Shown: piece after piece, positions 53,201 to 64,000 of the stretch
Layout of the letters: each line of letters begins with the position of its first letter
How positions within the stretch are numbered: the first letter of the stretch is position 1
DNA from: Mytilisepta virgata
Taxonomy: Eukaryota; Mollusca; Bivalvia; Mytilida; Mytilidae
DNA length: 64,000 nt
Direction: 5' to 3'
Assembly (NCBI GenBank): GCA_028015205.1
Contig: CM051516.1
Span: forward strand, 56,238,230-56,302,229
The notes under the pieces: model-generated
What the model saw: only the letters and a program-made list of their open reading frames with translations
Told to the model about the DNA's origin: nothing
Databases searched by the model: none
Translations under genes and position numbers: made by a program

Positions 53201-56200
53201 GTAACCAGACAAATTGGCCGGTGGACCACTTGAACCATATCATCGGACAATTCGGACCGTGATAATGATGAACTTAATACATTGATTTGACCGAGAGTGC
53301 TAGAATGTATTATACTTATTGGACAACTCGGACCTTTCGGTGTAGAAATATATAATTGAATGAACAACAATATGATGCGATATACAATTTATTTGCATCT
53401 CTAATAACAATTTTGAGTTTAATAAATGAACACTGAGTACAACATAACAGCAGATTACGTTGCTTGGCCAAGCTACTCATCTGTGTCATCCTAGTGTTCG
53501 TGTACTCGTTTAGAAACACAGAAGCCAAAATTTTTCTTTGATGTAGAGGGCAACCCGATAAATTGGATACCCTATTTGTCAAAGGAAAATATTCAATTAA
53601 CCAATATATTCAGTTAGCCGATAAACCCATTTTGACCAAGGGAGATAACAAAAATCGGCAATTGTAAGTTCAATGGAGATTGAAAACCCGAGAGAGAATA
53701 ATGAACCTGTTATTTATGCTTCCGGTTTTATTTGTGATGTTATTATCTAATAAAATAATACACAAAATAGTTTCCATTGTGTTGTGTACATTATTTCCTG
53801 TATTTTGTGTACATGTATTTCATCATGATGGTAACCATGTGATGAAGAAGTTAAAGAACTAGTGAAATCATAATTTACCTAGATTTAGACCTCGATAAAA
53901 ATATCGCATAAAAAGCTTTATTTTCTATCAGTGACACAAAGTTTTCATTTCCTTCCATTTCGAGAATAAGCAGAATCATGCATTTTGGCGTAAAGAACAT
54001 CTTTTAATCAATAAATTTAGTTTAGAGATTATTTCTTCACTACGTCGACAAACAAACAAAATGGCGTACCCAAACATGATGTCGGGGGGAAATGAACAAG
54101 CTCAGAGATCTAAAAGATTATGGGGATTAAAGAATGTATAAAATACATGGTTCCTTCATAAAAACTTCACCCGTGTCAGTCAAAAACCACCAACATTTGA
54201 ATACTTACCTGCACACAGGTACACATTGTTCAAGCAACAAATTTACATACGAACAGAAAATTAATTTGTATATTCAAAAGGCAAAAGCATGATTGATTAT
54301 TTGGAACTGAATTAACGTATAAATAAAATAAAAACACCAAATTATGAACTGAATTAATGTTTTAATAGATATAAAAACACCAAATTATGTACATATTTTA
54401 TTTACACAAAAATACAAGCTTTTTTATTCTAGGAACATTCAATTTTCTGTGAAATTTGATCTTCATCAAGGACAAAAATATCTTTTATTCCAAAAATAGG
54501 CATGATATTTTTCTGATTTATTTGATTATACACAGATTTATGACATTCTATGAAATTTTACACCGATTTTTATATACAAATATCAGATATACATTTTGTA
54601 TCCTAGTATCCAGTATACAAATAAGAGATTTTTTAGTTGAATATTTAAGAAATGGTTTGGTGTTCTGAAGAAATATACAAATAAAAGATATATTGTAATA
54701 AGCAGTATCCGATTAAGTGGGTTCAACTGTAATCGATAACTAATATTGAGTGAATACATAGTCTAAATTAAATAATTATAGTTTTCTGCTAAAAATGTAA
54801 AATAAATCATAGATAGATAAAAAAAATTAGTTATACCAGAACATGGACCGAGTAGTCTGATTATCCGATCAGACTACGGGCTGTGTAGTCGTTTAATATG
54901 ACAATCCGTGTACAGTACGAGTTGTCCGATGAGAAGATTGAATTATGGGATGAGTTATTAATTTTTACCAATGTATATATTTTCGAATTTTTATGCAGTG
55001 ATCTGTTCCCTTTTACCTTAGTTTACAGTAGGGACCACCAGAATAATTAAAATCCATTAAAATTCTACATTTATTATTTCTCATAAATGACCAGAAATCT
55101 TATTCAAATTTCCATAAACTTTTTTCATTACATTAATTAAATGATTTATTATAAACATATCTGAATTTTTTACCACAATGCTACAGTATTTAAAAGTTCT
55201 GGGGAGAACACTGCTGGAGTAAATCACTGGTTACAATGTAATTATACAGATTACTGATAGCTTGTGACCATGAATTACAAAATTTTTCTTAGGACTAGCA
55301 AAATAGTGAATAGACTTAATTGCTTTCAAAATTAATGAGTTGAGGACTAACCATTTCAAAATCATAGAAAAAATACTAAATCTTTACAATCATCCAAAGA
55401 CAGAAAAATATTATCGTAACCCTAAAATCAGCTTTTTTGATAGACTTAAAGGAGAAAGTCTAAAAGGATAGATCTGCAACAAACATTTTTTAAACTTTTT
55501 GCCATATTTTTATTTAATTGTTTACTAGTTGGTATTTAAAACCTGCCATTAATCCATTCTGAAATACTAGCATTTGATTTATACATGTATTATACTACAG
55601 TTCTGAGTGGAAATACTTTTGTATAATGTAAAAGAATGTTAAAAAAATTTAACAGGATGAGCATTGCATAATTAAAACTTGATGTAGTAATATTTTCCTT
55701 AAACTACATTATATTTATGTATTTATGATTTTAATGGGAAGTTGGCTAAGAAAAGAAATATTTTTGCAGCTCTATACGAGCAAGGCTATCCAACTTATTT
55801 TTCAAAGTGTACAAATATTCAATTCTAGGTTATACATATTCCTGCCCTTTTTTCATCAATTTTTTTTTTAGATTCTCCCAGAGTCATGTTAAAAAATCAA
55901 ATGGTTGTTCCCTGCACAACACTTATTACTCTCATATAATTATTGATTTCTAATTAAGATTTGCAGTAATTTATGATCATCGAAATACAGATCAGATGTC
56001 AAAATATTAAAGGGAAGGACCCAATCAGCTCCAGAATTAACACACCGATTGCAAATATATGTTTGTACAAAACGTCATTCCAATATTTACAGTAATAAAT
56101 GTGTATTTTAAAAAATTGTTTTATGAAATGAAGCACTAGATAGTCGGCCATCTTTCCGACAAAATTGTAGGTGGTGACGTCACGACCTACAAAATCTATC

Positions 56201-57393
56201 CTAAAATTAATGAGGAATTTTCCATGGCATGCTACCAATTACATAAGGGCATTACATGTGTATATGGGGGAAACCGGTCGATAATTACAATATTATTACG
56301 ATTATATCACAAGTTAATCCATGTCTGTTATTAATTCAAATTTGGTTAAAAAATATTTACCAAACATAATATATGTAATTATAATTATGTAAAATTAATT
56401 CGAAAAATTAAGAATTAAAATAATTGAAATGCAATTCTGAATTTCATCACAATGGGGGAAAAATGGAAAACATTTTGTAACTTCTCACAGGTTATGCTGA
56501 ATATTTACCTTTGAATTAAATTATAGAAACAACATTTATGTACCCTTAACATGCTGAAGGTGATAATTGTAGGTAAATGACTGTTGCTGATGAAATTATG
56601 ATGAAATTTGTTTATTGACGTTTAACATGTTTAACAAGCAAAATGTTAAGACCTTTTTGAAATGTGCCTTTTTGCTTCACTCTTGGAAGTAATTATTTTC
56701 ACTTTATATGTAAAAACTATAATATATATAAGCGATCGATTGTCAGCAGGGTGATGTACCAATTATTTGCAATCCTTTTCAAAATTACTTTCACGCAGTA
56801 TACAAAACTGACACATTTATCTAATACTGTTGAGAAAAAAAATGGAATGACCGAAATGTAATAAAATCGACTGCCTTCTACATAAACCATTTTTTAAAAA
56901 TCTTATTATTATTTATGAAAAAGGACGCAAAGGAAATATTGAATGTTGTAAGATTAAACAAAAAATAATACTTACATGTATAACCGTTGAAGTAATGTTA
57001 AAATTTACCACTAAATTCCATTCCCGAATCGTGTACATTTGTACCCTGTCGCTCTGCAAGTCATTTTGAAAATGTATGTCCATGACATGCCACTTTGATT
57101 TACTTTTGTGTGGTTTTAGGACTCCACCCACTCCGATTCTGGCTCCACCCATACAAAAATGGCTGGCCTCCACAAATTGTTCATATATCAAATTATTTTT
57201 TTATCCCGATGAATACCTTATTGAATTGATTAATAAAACACACCAAACTTTTTTATCTAGGGGGAATTTTTACAATATGTTTAGGAAAATTTCCCTAGAA
57301 CTTATAAAGGATGATAAATTAATGATACTTTATATAAATGTATTAGTAAAGATTTTTTGCTAAATAAATATATTACTATATGTTTTTCTTCCA
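53201..57393. other. Long AT-rich intergenic stretch
   Basis: No exon, RNA gene or recurring repeat was identified. Texts with paired tcggac/ggtccg-like words near 53.2-53.6 and 54.85-54.93 kb may be remnants of an inverted-repeat element, but no matching ends were found. A CRE-like palindrome lies near 56.17 kb (separate entry). Confidence 0.45.
56140..56190 (-). promoter_or_regulatory. Possible promoter with CRE and YY1-like sites
   Basis: A full CRE palindrome TGACGTCA (56175-56182) sits in a larger 24-base near-palindrome (gtaggtggtgacgtcacgac). On the minus strand ggaaagatggccgac follows within 25 bases, like a YY1/ETS start-site motif. The cluster is GC-richer than its surroundings. 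No transcript is assigned. Confidence 0.3.
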
Positions 57394-57461
57394 GGTTAAG
57401 AGTTTGTAAGGAAAATCTTTGATTTCTTACATAGATGTTATGAAATAGAAGTTGAGTAGAA

Positions 57462-58170
57462 ATGTTCTTGTTGGTCGGTAGTGATCTTGATGAAGATGAT
57501 ATTAAAGTGTTGAAACAATGCATAAAGGCAGCAAAGAAAAAGAAGAAAAAGTCCAAGAAAATTACGAAAAATGACAAAGATGAATTTCAGTCCAATTCAG
57601 AGCACTTAATAAAATCAGAAGATAGAAAAAAGACAGGCAAAAGAAAATTGGAGGATACACAGACTGAAGGAACAGCACACAAAATTAAAAGAAAAAATCT
57701 GAATTCCAGGCTGGAAAGATTGATAAAGATTAAAAATAGAAGACATAAAATTCCACCAGATTCTAAGTTATCTCCCCTTTTTAAGGAAAAAGAATTGAAT
57801 TGGTCAACTATTAAAAGTGGAAACTGTCTGCAGAGTGAAAACTCTGATTCTAATGATTCTGGAGTTGGAAGTTTAGGGAATAGTGTTGAAAAAAGTCAAC
57901 ATTTAAAAGACATGTACATGTCCATGGAAAAATTTGAATATTGTGCTTGTTTGAATAAAAATGTTTCATGCAGTTACACTGAACAGAGTGCTTCATGTGG
58001 AGAAAAAGGAGAATGTATTTGTGAATTAAATATATGTACATGCACCACATTAATTTCTTGTTCAACTAATTCATGTGATACATGTTATAATAAGATACCA
58101 AAACCAGATAAAATAGTGGCTATGGACTGTGAGTTTGTTGGTGTTCATCCAAAAAATACAAGTGCTTTAG
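57462..58170 (+). CDS. ISG20L2-like gene, exon with start codon
   Basis: MFLLVGSDLDEDDIKVLKQC through TSAL with a split Gly codon; donor gtatgc. Holds the basic region, the Cys cluster and the first catalytic motif. Confidence 0.88.
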
Positions 58171-61100
58171 GTATGCAAATCTTTCTTATTTTAACATGAA
58201 TGATTGAAAGAAATTTAAAGATGCGTGATAATTTTTATACATCATTTTAATAGGCAGGTCTGAAAGAATTGAATATTATAGAGCAGGACAAGTGCACATC
58301 TCTGGATATATATATATATGCAACATTATACTGTGAATTACATGTAACATGTATAGAATTACATTTGAGTTGCATTTTATTGAATCTCGGAGGTATGATT
58401 GACTGAAAAGAATCACATGGATTGAATAAAGAATCTTTCTTCATTTCTAAATGAAACACATACATCCAACAAAATATTGTGAATACATGAAAAGTTTAAT
58501 GTAAAATTGCTGTCAGGTGTAATTATAAGAATTAAATGCTTCTTTTGTTATAGTTTCTTAGGATTGTAAAAGCATTGACTGTGCTGTTATTTTTAGTACG
58601 AATTGCTTCTGCGCGTAATAAAAAATGTTCTTTAGTCTATGCTTATACATGCCAGTGAAGCTCAAAGAAGAATAGTTCAATTCTTAAATATATGAAGCAT
58701 GCCAAAAGTAATGCAAGAGTTTGAGATCACATTTTTGTCTCTATGGAAATCAGATTAATGCACCTTAAATTGTGTATAAATTTGACTGTTATCTAAAAAG
58801 TTGAAGACAATAAGTATTAAAATGTCATTTTGTAGCAAAAAAAAAGATACAGATGACAACCAACAAAACTATTAGGCAAAAGATAAAGCTCTATTTAATG
58901 ATTCCTGTCAGTATGGTAACAGGGTTTTAGTAGCAAAGTATGTCTAAATTTGTATTAGTACTATAGTGTTATTAAATCGGTATTTTCATATAAAGCCTGT
59001 ATTATGTCCGAGTCAGTCGTTTGGGTCGAGGTCAACTGTATAGGCCCAATGCAACTGTACGAGGACATAATACAGGCTTTATATAAAAATACCCATTTTA
59101 TGACACCTTTATTAACTAATGACTTAAAATTACAGTATTTTTATTAACCAATGACTTAAAATACATTATAAATTGTCTATTTAATACAATCCCATGTGTC
59201 TGAAACTGGTCATTAATACAGGTTTCATACAGAATAAAATGCTCCGCAGGGCGCAGCTAGATACGACCACAGATGTTGAACCCTGAATAGCCCCCCTCCC
59301 CCCCAAAAAATAATTTACCCCTTTTTTAGCTTTTGTGCAATACACTATGAAGTTGTGCATTGACCAACCCCTCCCAGAAAAAACCCCAAAAAACAATAAA
59401 ATTTTTAAATTTATGCAATATGAAATGAGAAAAAAATTAACCCCATTCCCAATTTCTCATTTACACCCGCTAAATTTTGTTTTCAAATCCCCCCCCAACA
59501 ATTTCTTTATACTTTGCAACCATAACAGCCCATTTAAATACACCATAAACGTATTAAAATAGAAAATGACATCATAGTCATGGATGGCAAATTTTAAATA
59601 TACATAATTTAAAAGCAGTTTAGATGAGATAAACAAAAAAGCTTCATCAGCACATTTTATATTGGCAAATTTCCAATGGAATTTGTTAATAATAAAGTTT
59701 TGATAACAGGGCACACATATCAATTTCTTGCTTTTGCGCAATACTGTGCAATTGAAAATTTCTTTAAATATTTGACACATAATAGGTTTCTGACACAGAA
59801 TAACTGAAATCAAAGAACTTAGAATTGGTCATACATTGTATGATTTGAATTTATATTCAATTTTTTGCTTCTTGTGCAATACAATATGCTGTGGAGAATT
59901 GCCCCCCCCCCAAAAAAAAAATAATTTACCACTTTTTTAGCTTTTTTGCAATACACTATGAAGTTGCACATTAACCCCCCATCCCAAAAAAAACCCCAAA
60001 AAACAATAAAATTTATTGTAACCCCCCACCCTTTTCTTCCTAAAAAAAATTTGAAATCTTCTTTTTAATTTATGAAATATGAAATGATAAAAAAAATACA
60101 CTATGCTATTGCGTATTGACCCCCCCCCCCCCCCAAAAAAAAAAAAAATAAAATAAAACTTGTTGTACCCCCCCCCAACCCTTTTTTGCAAAAAAAAAAT
60201 GTTTTGAAGAAATTTTCTTTTTAATTTCTGAAATCTGAAATGAGAAAAAATTGTCCCCCCCCCACAATTTCTTATTTATCCCCTAAATTTTCACCCCCCC
60301 CCCCCCACCTTTCCCTTTTTCCAAAAAAAAAATTCTTTCCCTCAAGATAAGGTCAATCCCTATTCAAATTTCTCATGGAGTTTGCAAACATAATTACCTA
60401 TTTAAATACATCATTGAAGTCTTAAAATAGAAAATGACATATGGCTAAAATTAATATTAATTAATAGTAACTTCTAAAAATAAATTGAAAGCTATAAATC
60501 ACCCCAAGACAATCTACATTTCTTTATACATAATTGAATCATACACAATATTTTACTTTAAATGTGTTTGGATTACCTCCCTTACACCAAGATAATATCA
60601 TAGATTTCTATTTACTTATACTAAAGTTATTGTGCAAAAACCAAGAAAAATGCTTATTTGGGCCCTTTTTTAGCCCCTAATTCCTAAACTGTTGGGATCA
60701 AAACTCCAAAAAATGGTCATAAACCTTGTGTTAAAATTTCATAGATTTCTATTTACCTATACTAGAGTTATTGTGCGAAAACCAAGAAAAATGCTTATTG
60801 GGCCCTTTTTTGGCCCCTAATTCTTAAACTGTTGGGACCAAAACTCCCAAAATCAATCCCAACCTTCCTTTTGTGGTCATAAACCTTGTGTTTAAATTTC
60901 ATAGATTTCTATTAACTTATACTAAAGTTATAGTGCGAAAACCAAATGTCTTCGGACGACGACAACGCCAACGTCATACCAATATACGACCGCAAAAATT
61001 TTGCGGTCGTATAAAAACCAGAACTTGTCATCAATACAGGTCTAATACAGAAAATCCTTTATTAGACCTGTATTAATGACCATTTCCGGTTTTTGTATTA

Positions 61101-63941
61101 ACTGGACAGTTTTTAGTGTATTTCAACACATTACTTAATAAAGTGTATTATTAATTACAGGGAGATGTTCAATTGTTGATTTCCATGGCAACACACTGTA
61201 TGATAAATATGTCAGACCAGAATCCCCCATTATGACGTACCGTACAAGATGGAGTGGAATCAGAAAAAGAGACATGAGACAGGCACTACCGTTTTCAGTT
61301 GCTCAACAACAAATTAGTGAAATAATTCAGGTTTATATTGATTAATGAGATAATTTACTCATTTATATACATGTAACACATGAAAAGGAAGAAATATAAA
61401 CAAATATTTATAAATATATAGTTGACCTAGTTTAGATAGAGTAGAAAGAAAAGCTAAGGGACGAGATCAAAAGTTCAATGAAGGATAAAAAACTTAATTC
61501 AAATAGTTTGGGGGGGGGGATAAAAATTGCTGCAAGTTTTGTTATCCGACATCGATTTTCGGATTTAAAAATACGGATTCAAGTGATGTCCAAGTCAATA
61601 TACAGGACAAACATACATTGTTCAGGAAAAAGATGACCCATGATACAAAAAGTATATACCAATATTGGTCAATCAATTTTTCCCAAATTAAGTTGAAGGG
61701 GGTGGGGGGTCAGGGAAAAAACTATGTGAATTAAGTTTTTTATCCTACATTGAACTTTTGATCTTGTCCCTAAGGTGTTTCATTTTGTTCAGTTAATAAA
61801 TATAGATTATAACATGACATTTTTCATATCACACCTATTATCACCCTAGGTCAAGATATTTTTCTCAGTTTTTGAATAAAATTTTGAAAGTAATCAAAGA
61901 ATGTTCAAGAAATCAGGCATTCGGGGTGAGGGCACTTTTTGGGGGGGATTAAGAAGGGTTTATCTCATCTCTGAAGTGTGGGATTTCACATGCAAACATT
62001 AAAAGCATCAAGCAATAGTGATTGACTTAACATGTACATGTTTTTACCCGCTTCATAATTTCTTTTTACCTCAAATAATTTTGAATGTCCGTTTCGCTTA
62101 AATTTGAGATAAGAAAAGTGATTTTATTTGTTATACCAACTGGGTTTTGATTTGTTTGTTTGTTTAGTTGGAGTTACACCATTTTCAGCACATTTGGCTA
62201 TTTCGCTGCAGCCAGTTTTTATTGGTGGAGGAAGCCGGTGTACCCAGAGAGAACCACGACCTTAGGTAGGAAAATTGGCAATCCTTGTCAAGATCTGAGT
62301 CGAACACACCCCGCCACAGGTGAGATTCGAACTCGCAACCTCAGTGTTGACAGGCTAGTGATCATTAGTAGTCATGACAAACTACCTAGACCACTCAGCC
62401 ACCGAGGCCCCAACAAGTTTTGATAAGACACAGTAAAAGTAATTGTATTGCAAGATTTTTAGCTCACCTGGACCAAAGGTCCATGTGAGCTTTTACCATC
62501 ACTTGGCGTCCGTCGTCGTCTGTTAACAATTTTTCAAACAATAACTCGTCCGACACCATAAGTCCAATTGCAACCAAACTTCGTACAGTTGTTTATTGGT
62601 ATATGTGCTACAAAACTATCGTTTGGATTTTTGATTCGTAAAAAAACATGGCCGCCATGGCTAAAAATAGAACATAGGGGTAAATTGCAGTTTTTTGCAA
62701 ATAACTCAAAAACCATAACAGATATCAAAATTCTGGCATAGGGTAAAAGTGTTCAGCACCTCAAGATCTACCTGCCCTGAAATTTTGAAGAAGATCCAAC
62801 GACCCATGTAGGAGTTATTGCCCTTTTTCTGCATTTTTTCCAAATTTTGCACTTATTAAGCTCAATATCTTGGATACTATAAAGGAAATTTGAAAAATTT
62901 AAATTTCATATTGTTAGGCACACAAAGATCTACAAAATTTGTAACAGGATCGAAGTTGTAGGTTCGTTCCTTTTAGGAGTTATTCCCCTTAGATCGTCAA
63001 AATTGACCATTTTTGCAGTCTTTATTCATTGTAATAAAATCGTTAACTCCTCTTACACCATAAGTTTAATTGCAACCAAACTTAGTGTAGTTGTTCCTTG
63101 GCATGAGTGCTACTAAACTATCGTTTGGATTTTTGATTTGTAAAAAAACATGGCTGCCATGGCTAAAAATAGAACATAGGGGTAAATTGCAGTTTTTTGC
63201 AAATAACTCAAAAATGGTGACAGATATCAAAATTCTGATGGGAAGCTAAAGTGTTCAACACCTCAAGATCTACCTGCTTTGAAATTTTGAAGAAGATGTA
63301 ACCACCCATGTAGGAGTTATTGCCCTTTTTCTTGATTTTTTTTTTAAATTTGTACTTATCAAGTTGTATGATCATTCCTTTTAGGAGTTATTCCCCTTAG
63401 AACATCAAAATTGACCATTTTCACAGCATTTCCCTTAGTTTGCAAAATGTTTAAATGAGCCCTTTAGGAGTTAAAGTTTTGTCCCTTAAATGTCAAAATA
63501 ACTGTTGATGCCTTATAGATGACCCTTTAAATGTCAAAAATAGCGTTTTCTCTTGTTTTTGCCCTATAAAATGAAAACTATTGTCGATAGAGAAAAGCTG
63601 TTGTTTGCTTAAACAATCAGCTCATTGAGCTCTACAAAAGTCTGAATTGGGTCGAAGTTGTCAGATATGATCCATTATAGGGGTAATAGCTCATGAAAGA
63701 CTCCCTTAAAGCTTAAGGACCAGGTGAGCGATTCAGGCTCCTGGGAGCATCTTGTTTAATTTATATTTTCAGGATAAAATAGTTGTTGGACATTCTGTTT
63801 TTAATGACTTCAAAGTTTTGAAGATCCAGCATTCAGGAAAATATATACGAGATACTGCTGGATATAAACCTTTAAGATCTCTAGCAAACCTGTCTGAAAG
63901 AACTACAGCTTCATTGAAAAATCTAAGTCAGATACTTCTAG
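57462..63941 (+). CDS. ISG20L2/AEN-like 3'-5' exonuclease (5' part, gene runs off the window)
   Basis: Three exons (57462-58170, 61161-61330, 63773-63941) join in frame with GT-AG borders; the rest lies beyond base 64000. The first 220 residues are lysine-rich (six Lys in a row near residue 25, a nuclear or nucleolar signal) with low-complexity acidic and basic stretches, then a run of 11 Cys between residues 161 and 208. The DEDD exonuclease follows: VAMDCEFVGV gives D222 and E224, then GRCSIVDFHGN, YRTRWSGIRKRDMRQA, and GHSVFNDFKVL with D305. The last motif is outside. This is the ISG20/AEN/ISG20L2 branch; human ISG20L2 trims pre-rRNA in the nucleolus. The Lys-rich start favours ISG20L2, not proven. 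An acceptor at 57393 suggests a 5'-UTR intron, and two minimal upstream ORFs precede the start. Confidence 0.9.
58979..59093. repeat. Nested palindrome (foldback) D
   Basis: Arms of 31 bases (58979-59009 and 59063-59093) pair with one mismatch. The interior has a short ttggg/cccaa pairing and spacers gtccgag, ggtcgagg and acgagg. In the first coding intron of the exonuclease gene. Confidence 0.9.
59238..61012 (-). mobile_element. Palindrome-headed element, family B
   Basis: Read on the minus strand: a 29-base hairpin atacgaccgcaaaa...gcggtcgtat (60984-61012), about 22 bases, the head ggcgttgtcgtcgtccg, then about three modules of roughly 150 bases (caaggtttatgacc, ccaacagtttaggaattagg, gggccaaaaaa), then a long C- and A-rich region (59.29-60.35 kb). 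The far end, gggcgcagctagatacgacc, resembles text I recall from other bivalve repeats. The link between far end and head is inference. Confidence 0.65.
60984..61012. repeat. Terminal palindrome of family B
   Basis: Perfect 14-bp stem with a one-base centre; the same hairpin-then-CGTCGTC order is seen at the family A heads. Confidence 0.9.
61027..61080. repeat. Stem-loop of 21 bp
   Basis: Arms 61027-61047 and 61060-61080 (gtcatcaatacaggtctaat type) pair with one mismatch around cagaaaatcctt. A single arm with similar text lies at 59208-59237, on the other side of the family B element, which may therefore have inserted into an older copy. Confidence 0.85.
61161..61330 (+). CDS. ISG20L2-like gene, second coding exon
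   Basis: Encodes GRCSIVDFHGNTLYDKYVRP to AQQQISEIIQ, phase 0 donor gtttat. Acceptor attaattacag. Confidence 0.92.
62149..62411 (-). mobile_element. tRNA-derived SINE, copy 2, uninterrupted
   Basis: On the minus strand: ggggcctcggtggctgagtg, tctaggtagt, B box gttcgaatc, aaggattgccaattttccta, ggcttcctccacc joined directly to aataaaaactggctgc, and the tail ccaactaaacaaacaaa. It shows the structure that copy 1 would have without its extra 366 bases. Confidence 0.9.
62461..63757 (+). mobile_element. Palindrome-headed element, family A, copy 4
   Basis: Full start hairpin, short ccgtcgtcgtc head, modules almost identical to copy 1, and the 3' end aggaccaggtgagcgattc, ggctcctgggagc, atcttgttt. It lacks the 878-bp transposon of copy 1 and keeps about 210 bases (63.37-63.58 kb) that copy 1 lost. 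Its 3' end is next to the acceptor of the third exonuclease exon. Confidence 0.88.
63773..63941 (+). CDS. ISG20L2-like gene, third coding exon
   Basis: Encodes DKIVVGHSVFNDFKVLKIQH to SLKNLSQILLG, donor gtaaaa. Its acceptor (tttatattttcag) lies 15 bases after the 3' end of a family A element. Confidence 0.9.
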
Positions 63942-64000
63942 GTAAAATTATCGACAGATAATAATAATCTTATAGAAAATCCAAGACTCTGTATATTCAA

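Noticed and set aside
54700..54930. pogo/Tigger-like inverted repeat end (gggttcaactgta)
   Set aside because: Only one end was seen; no matching partner or TA duplication could be found.
57076..57363. 95-codon plus-strand frame before the exonuclease gene
   Set aside because: Composition is that of AT-rich intergenic DNA and no motif or splice partner was seen; it may overlap the leader region.
59260..60340. Low-complexity frames with runs of Pro/Lys/Gly
   Set aside because: Produced by C and A homopolymers within family B; no conserved protein pattern.

Overview
The window looks like nuclear DNA of a bivalve mollusc, most likely a mussel. It is AT-rich, its genes are split by GT-AG introns, and it is crowded with repeats of kinds I recall as common in bivalves (a tRNA-derived SINE with an AAAC tail, elements with CCGTC-rich heads, many foldback and MITE-like insertions). 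The species assignment is inference; no bacterial, organellar or CRISPR features are present.

Layout. 1-0.56 kb: tail of a retroelement and a 200-bp direct duplication. 0.99-5.67 kb: a complete Ty3/Gypsy (Metaviridae-type) LTR retrotransposon on the minus strand with two identical 202-bp LTRs, a 5-bp target duplication, a tRNA-Ser type primer site and one intact fused gag-pol frame. 6.2-18.4 kb: a ten-exon SLC22-type organic-ion transporter gene (552 aa). 18.5-31.7 kb: intergenic repeats (two copies of a palindrome-headed element, one carrying an 878-bp transposon with 8-bp target duplication; a 622-bp long-TIR transposon with 9-bp target duplication; a 56-bp satellite with about 38 units) plus an intronless glycosyltransferase-31 gene whose C-terminus is frameshifted. 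31.7-45.2 kb: a second ten-exon SLC22 gene (550 aa), a tandem paralogue of the first with identical intron phases and identical sizes for exons 3-9; its introns hold a SINE, an AGAACC-type tandem array, a PIF/Harbinger element with a Myb/SANT-like frame, a LINE 3' fragment and a MITE. 46-50 kb: a TTAA-flanked MITE and the main exon of a minus-strand secreted leucine-rich-repeat protein, with a long tandem-module element in its upstream intron. 51.5-57.4 kb: SINE, LINE fragment and mostly featureless AT-rich DNA. 57.4-64 kb: the 5' part of an ISG20L2/AEN-like 3'-5' exonuclease gene that continues beyond the window.

The two transporters probably move organic cations, carnitine-like compounds or related small molecules across the plasma membrane; the other genes show no functional link with them. 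The most unusual structural signal is a recurring architecture shared by four otherwise unrelated repeat families (seven copies): a terminal hairpin, a short spacer, a CCGTC/CGTCGTC-rich head, then, in the better preserved families, a body of tandem modules. Second is a group of nested palindromes with unrelated arms that all carry CTCGG/CCGAG-type punctuation. All calls were made by eye from the sequence; no database search was run.
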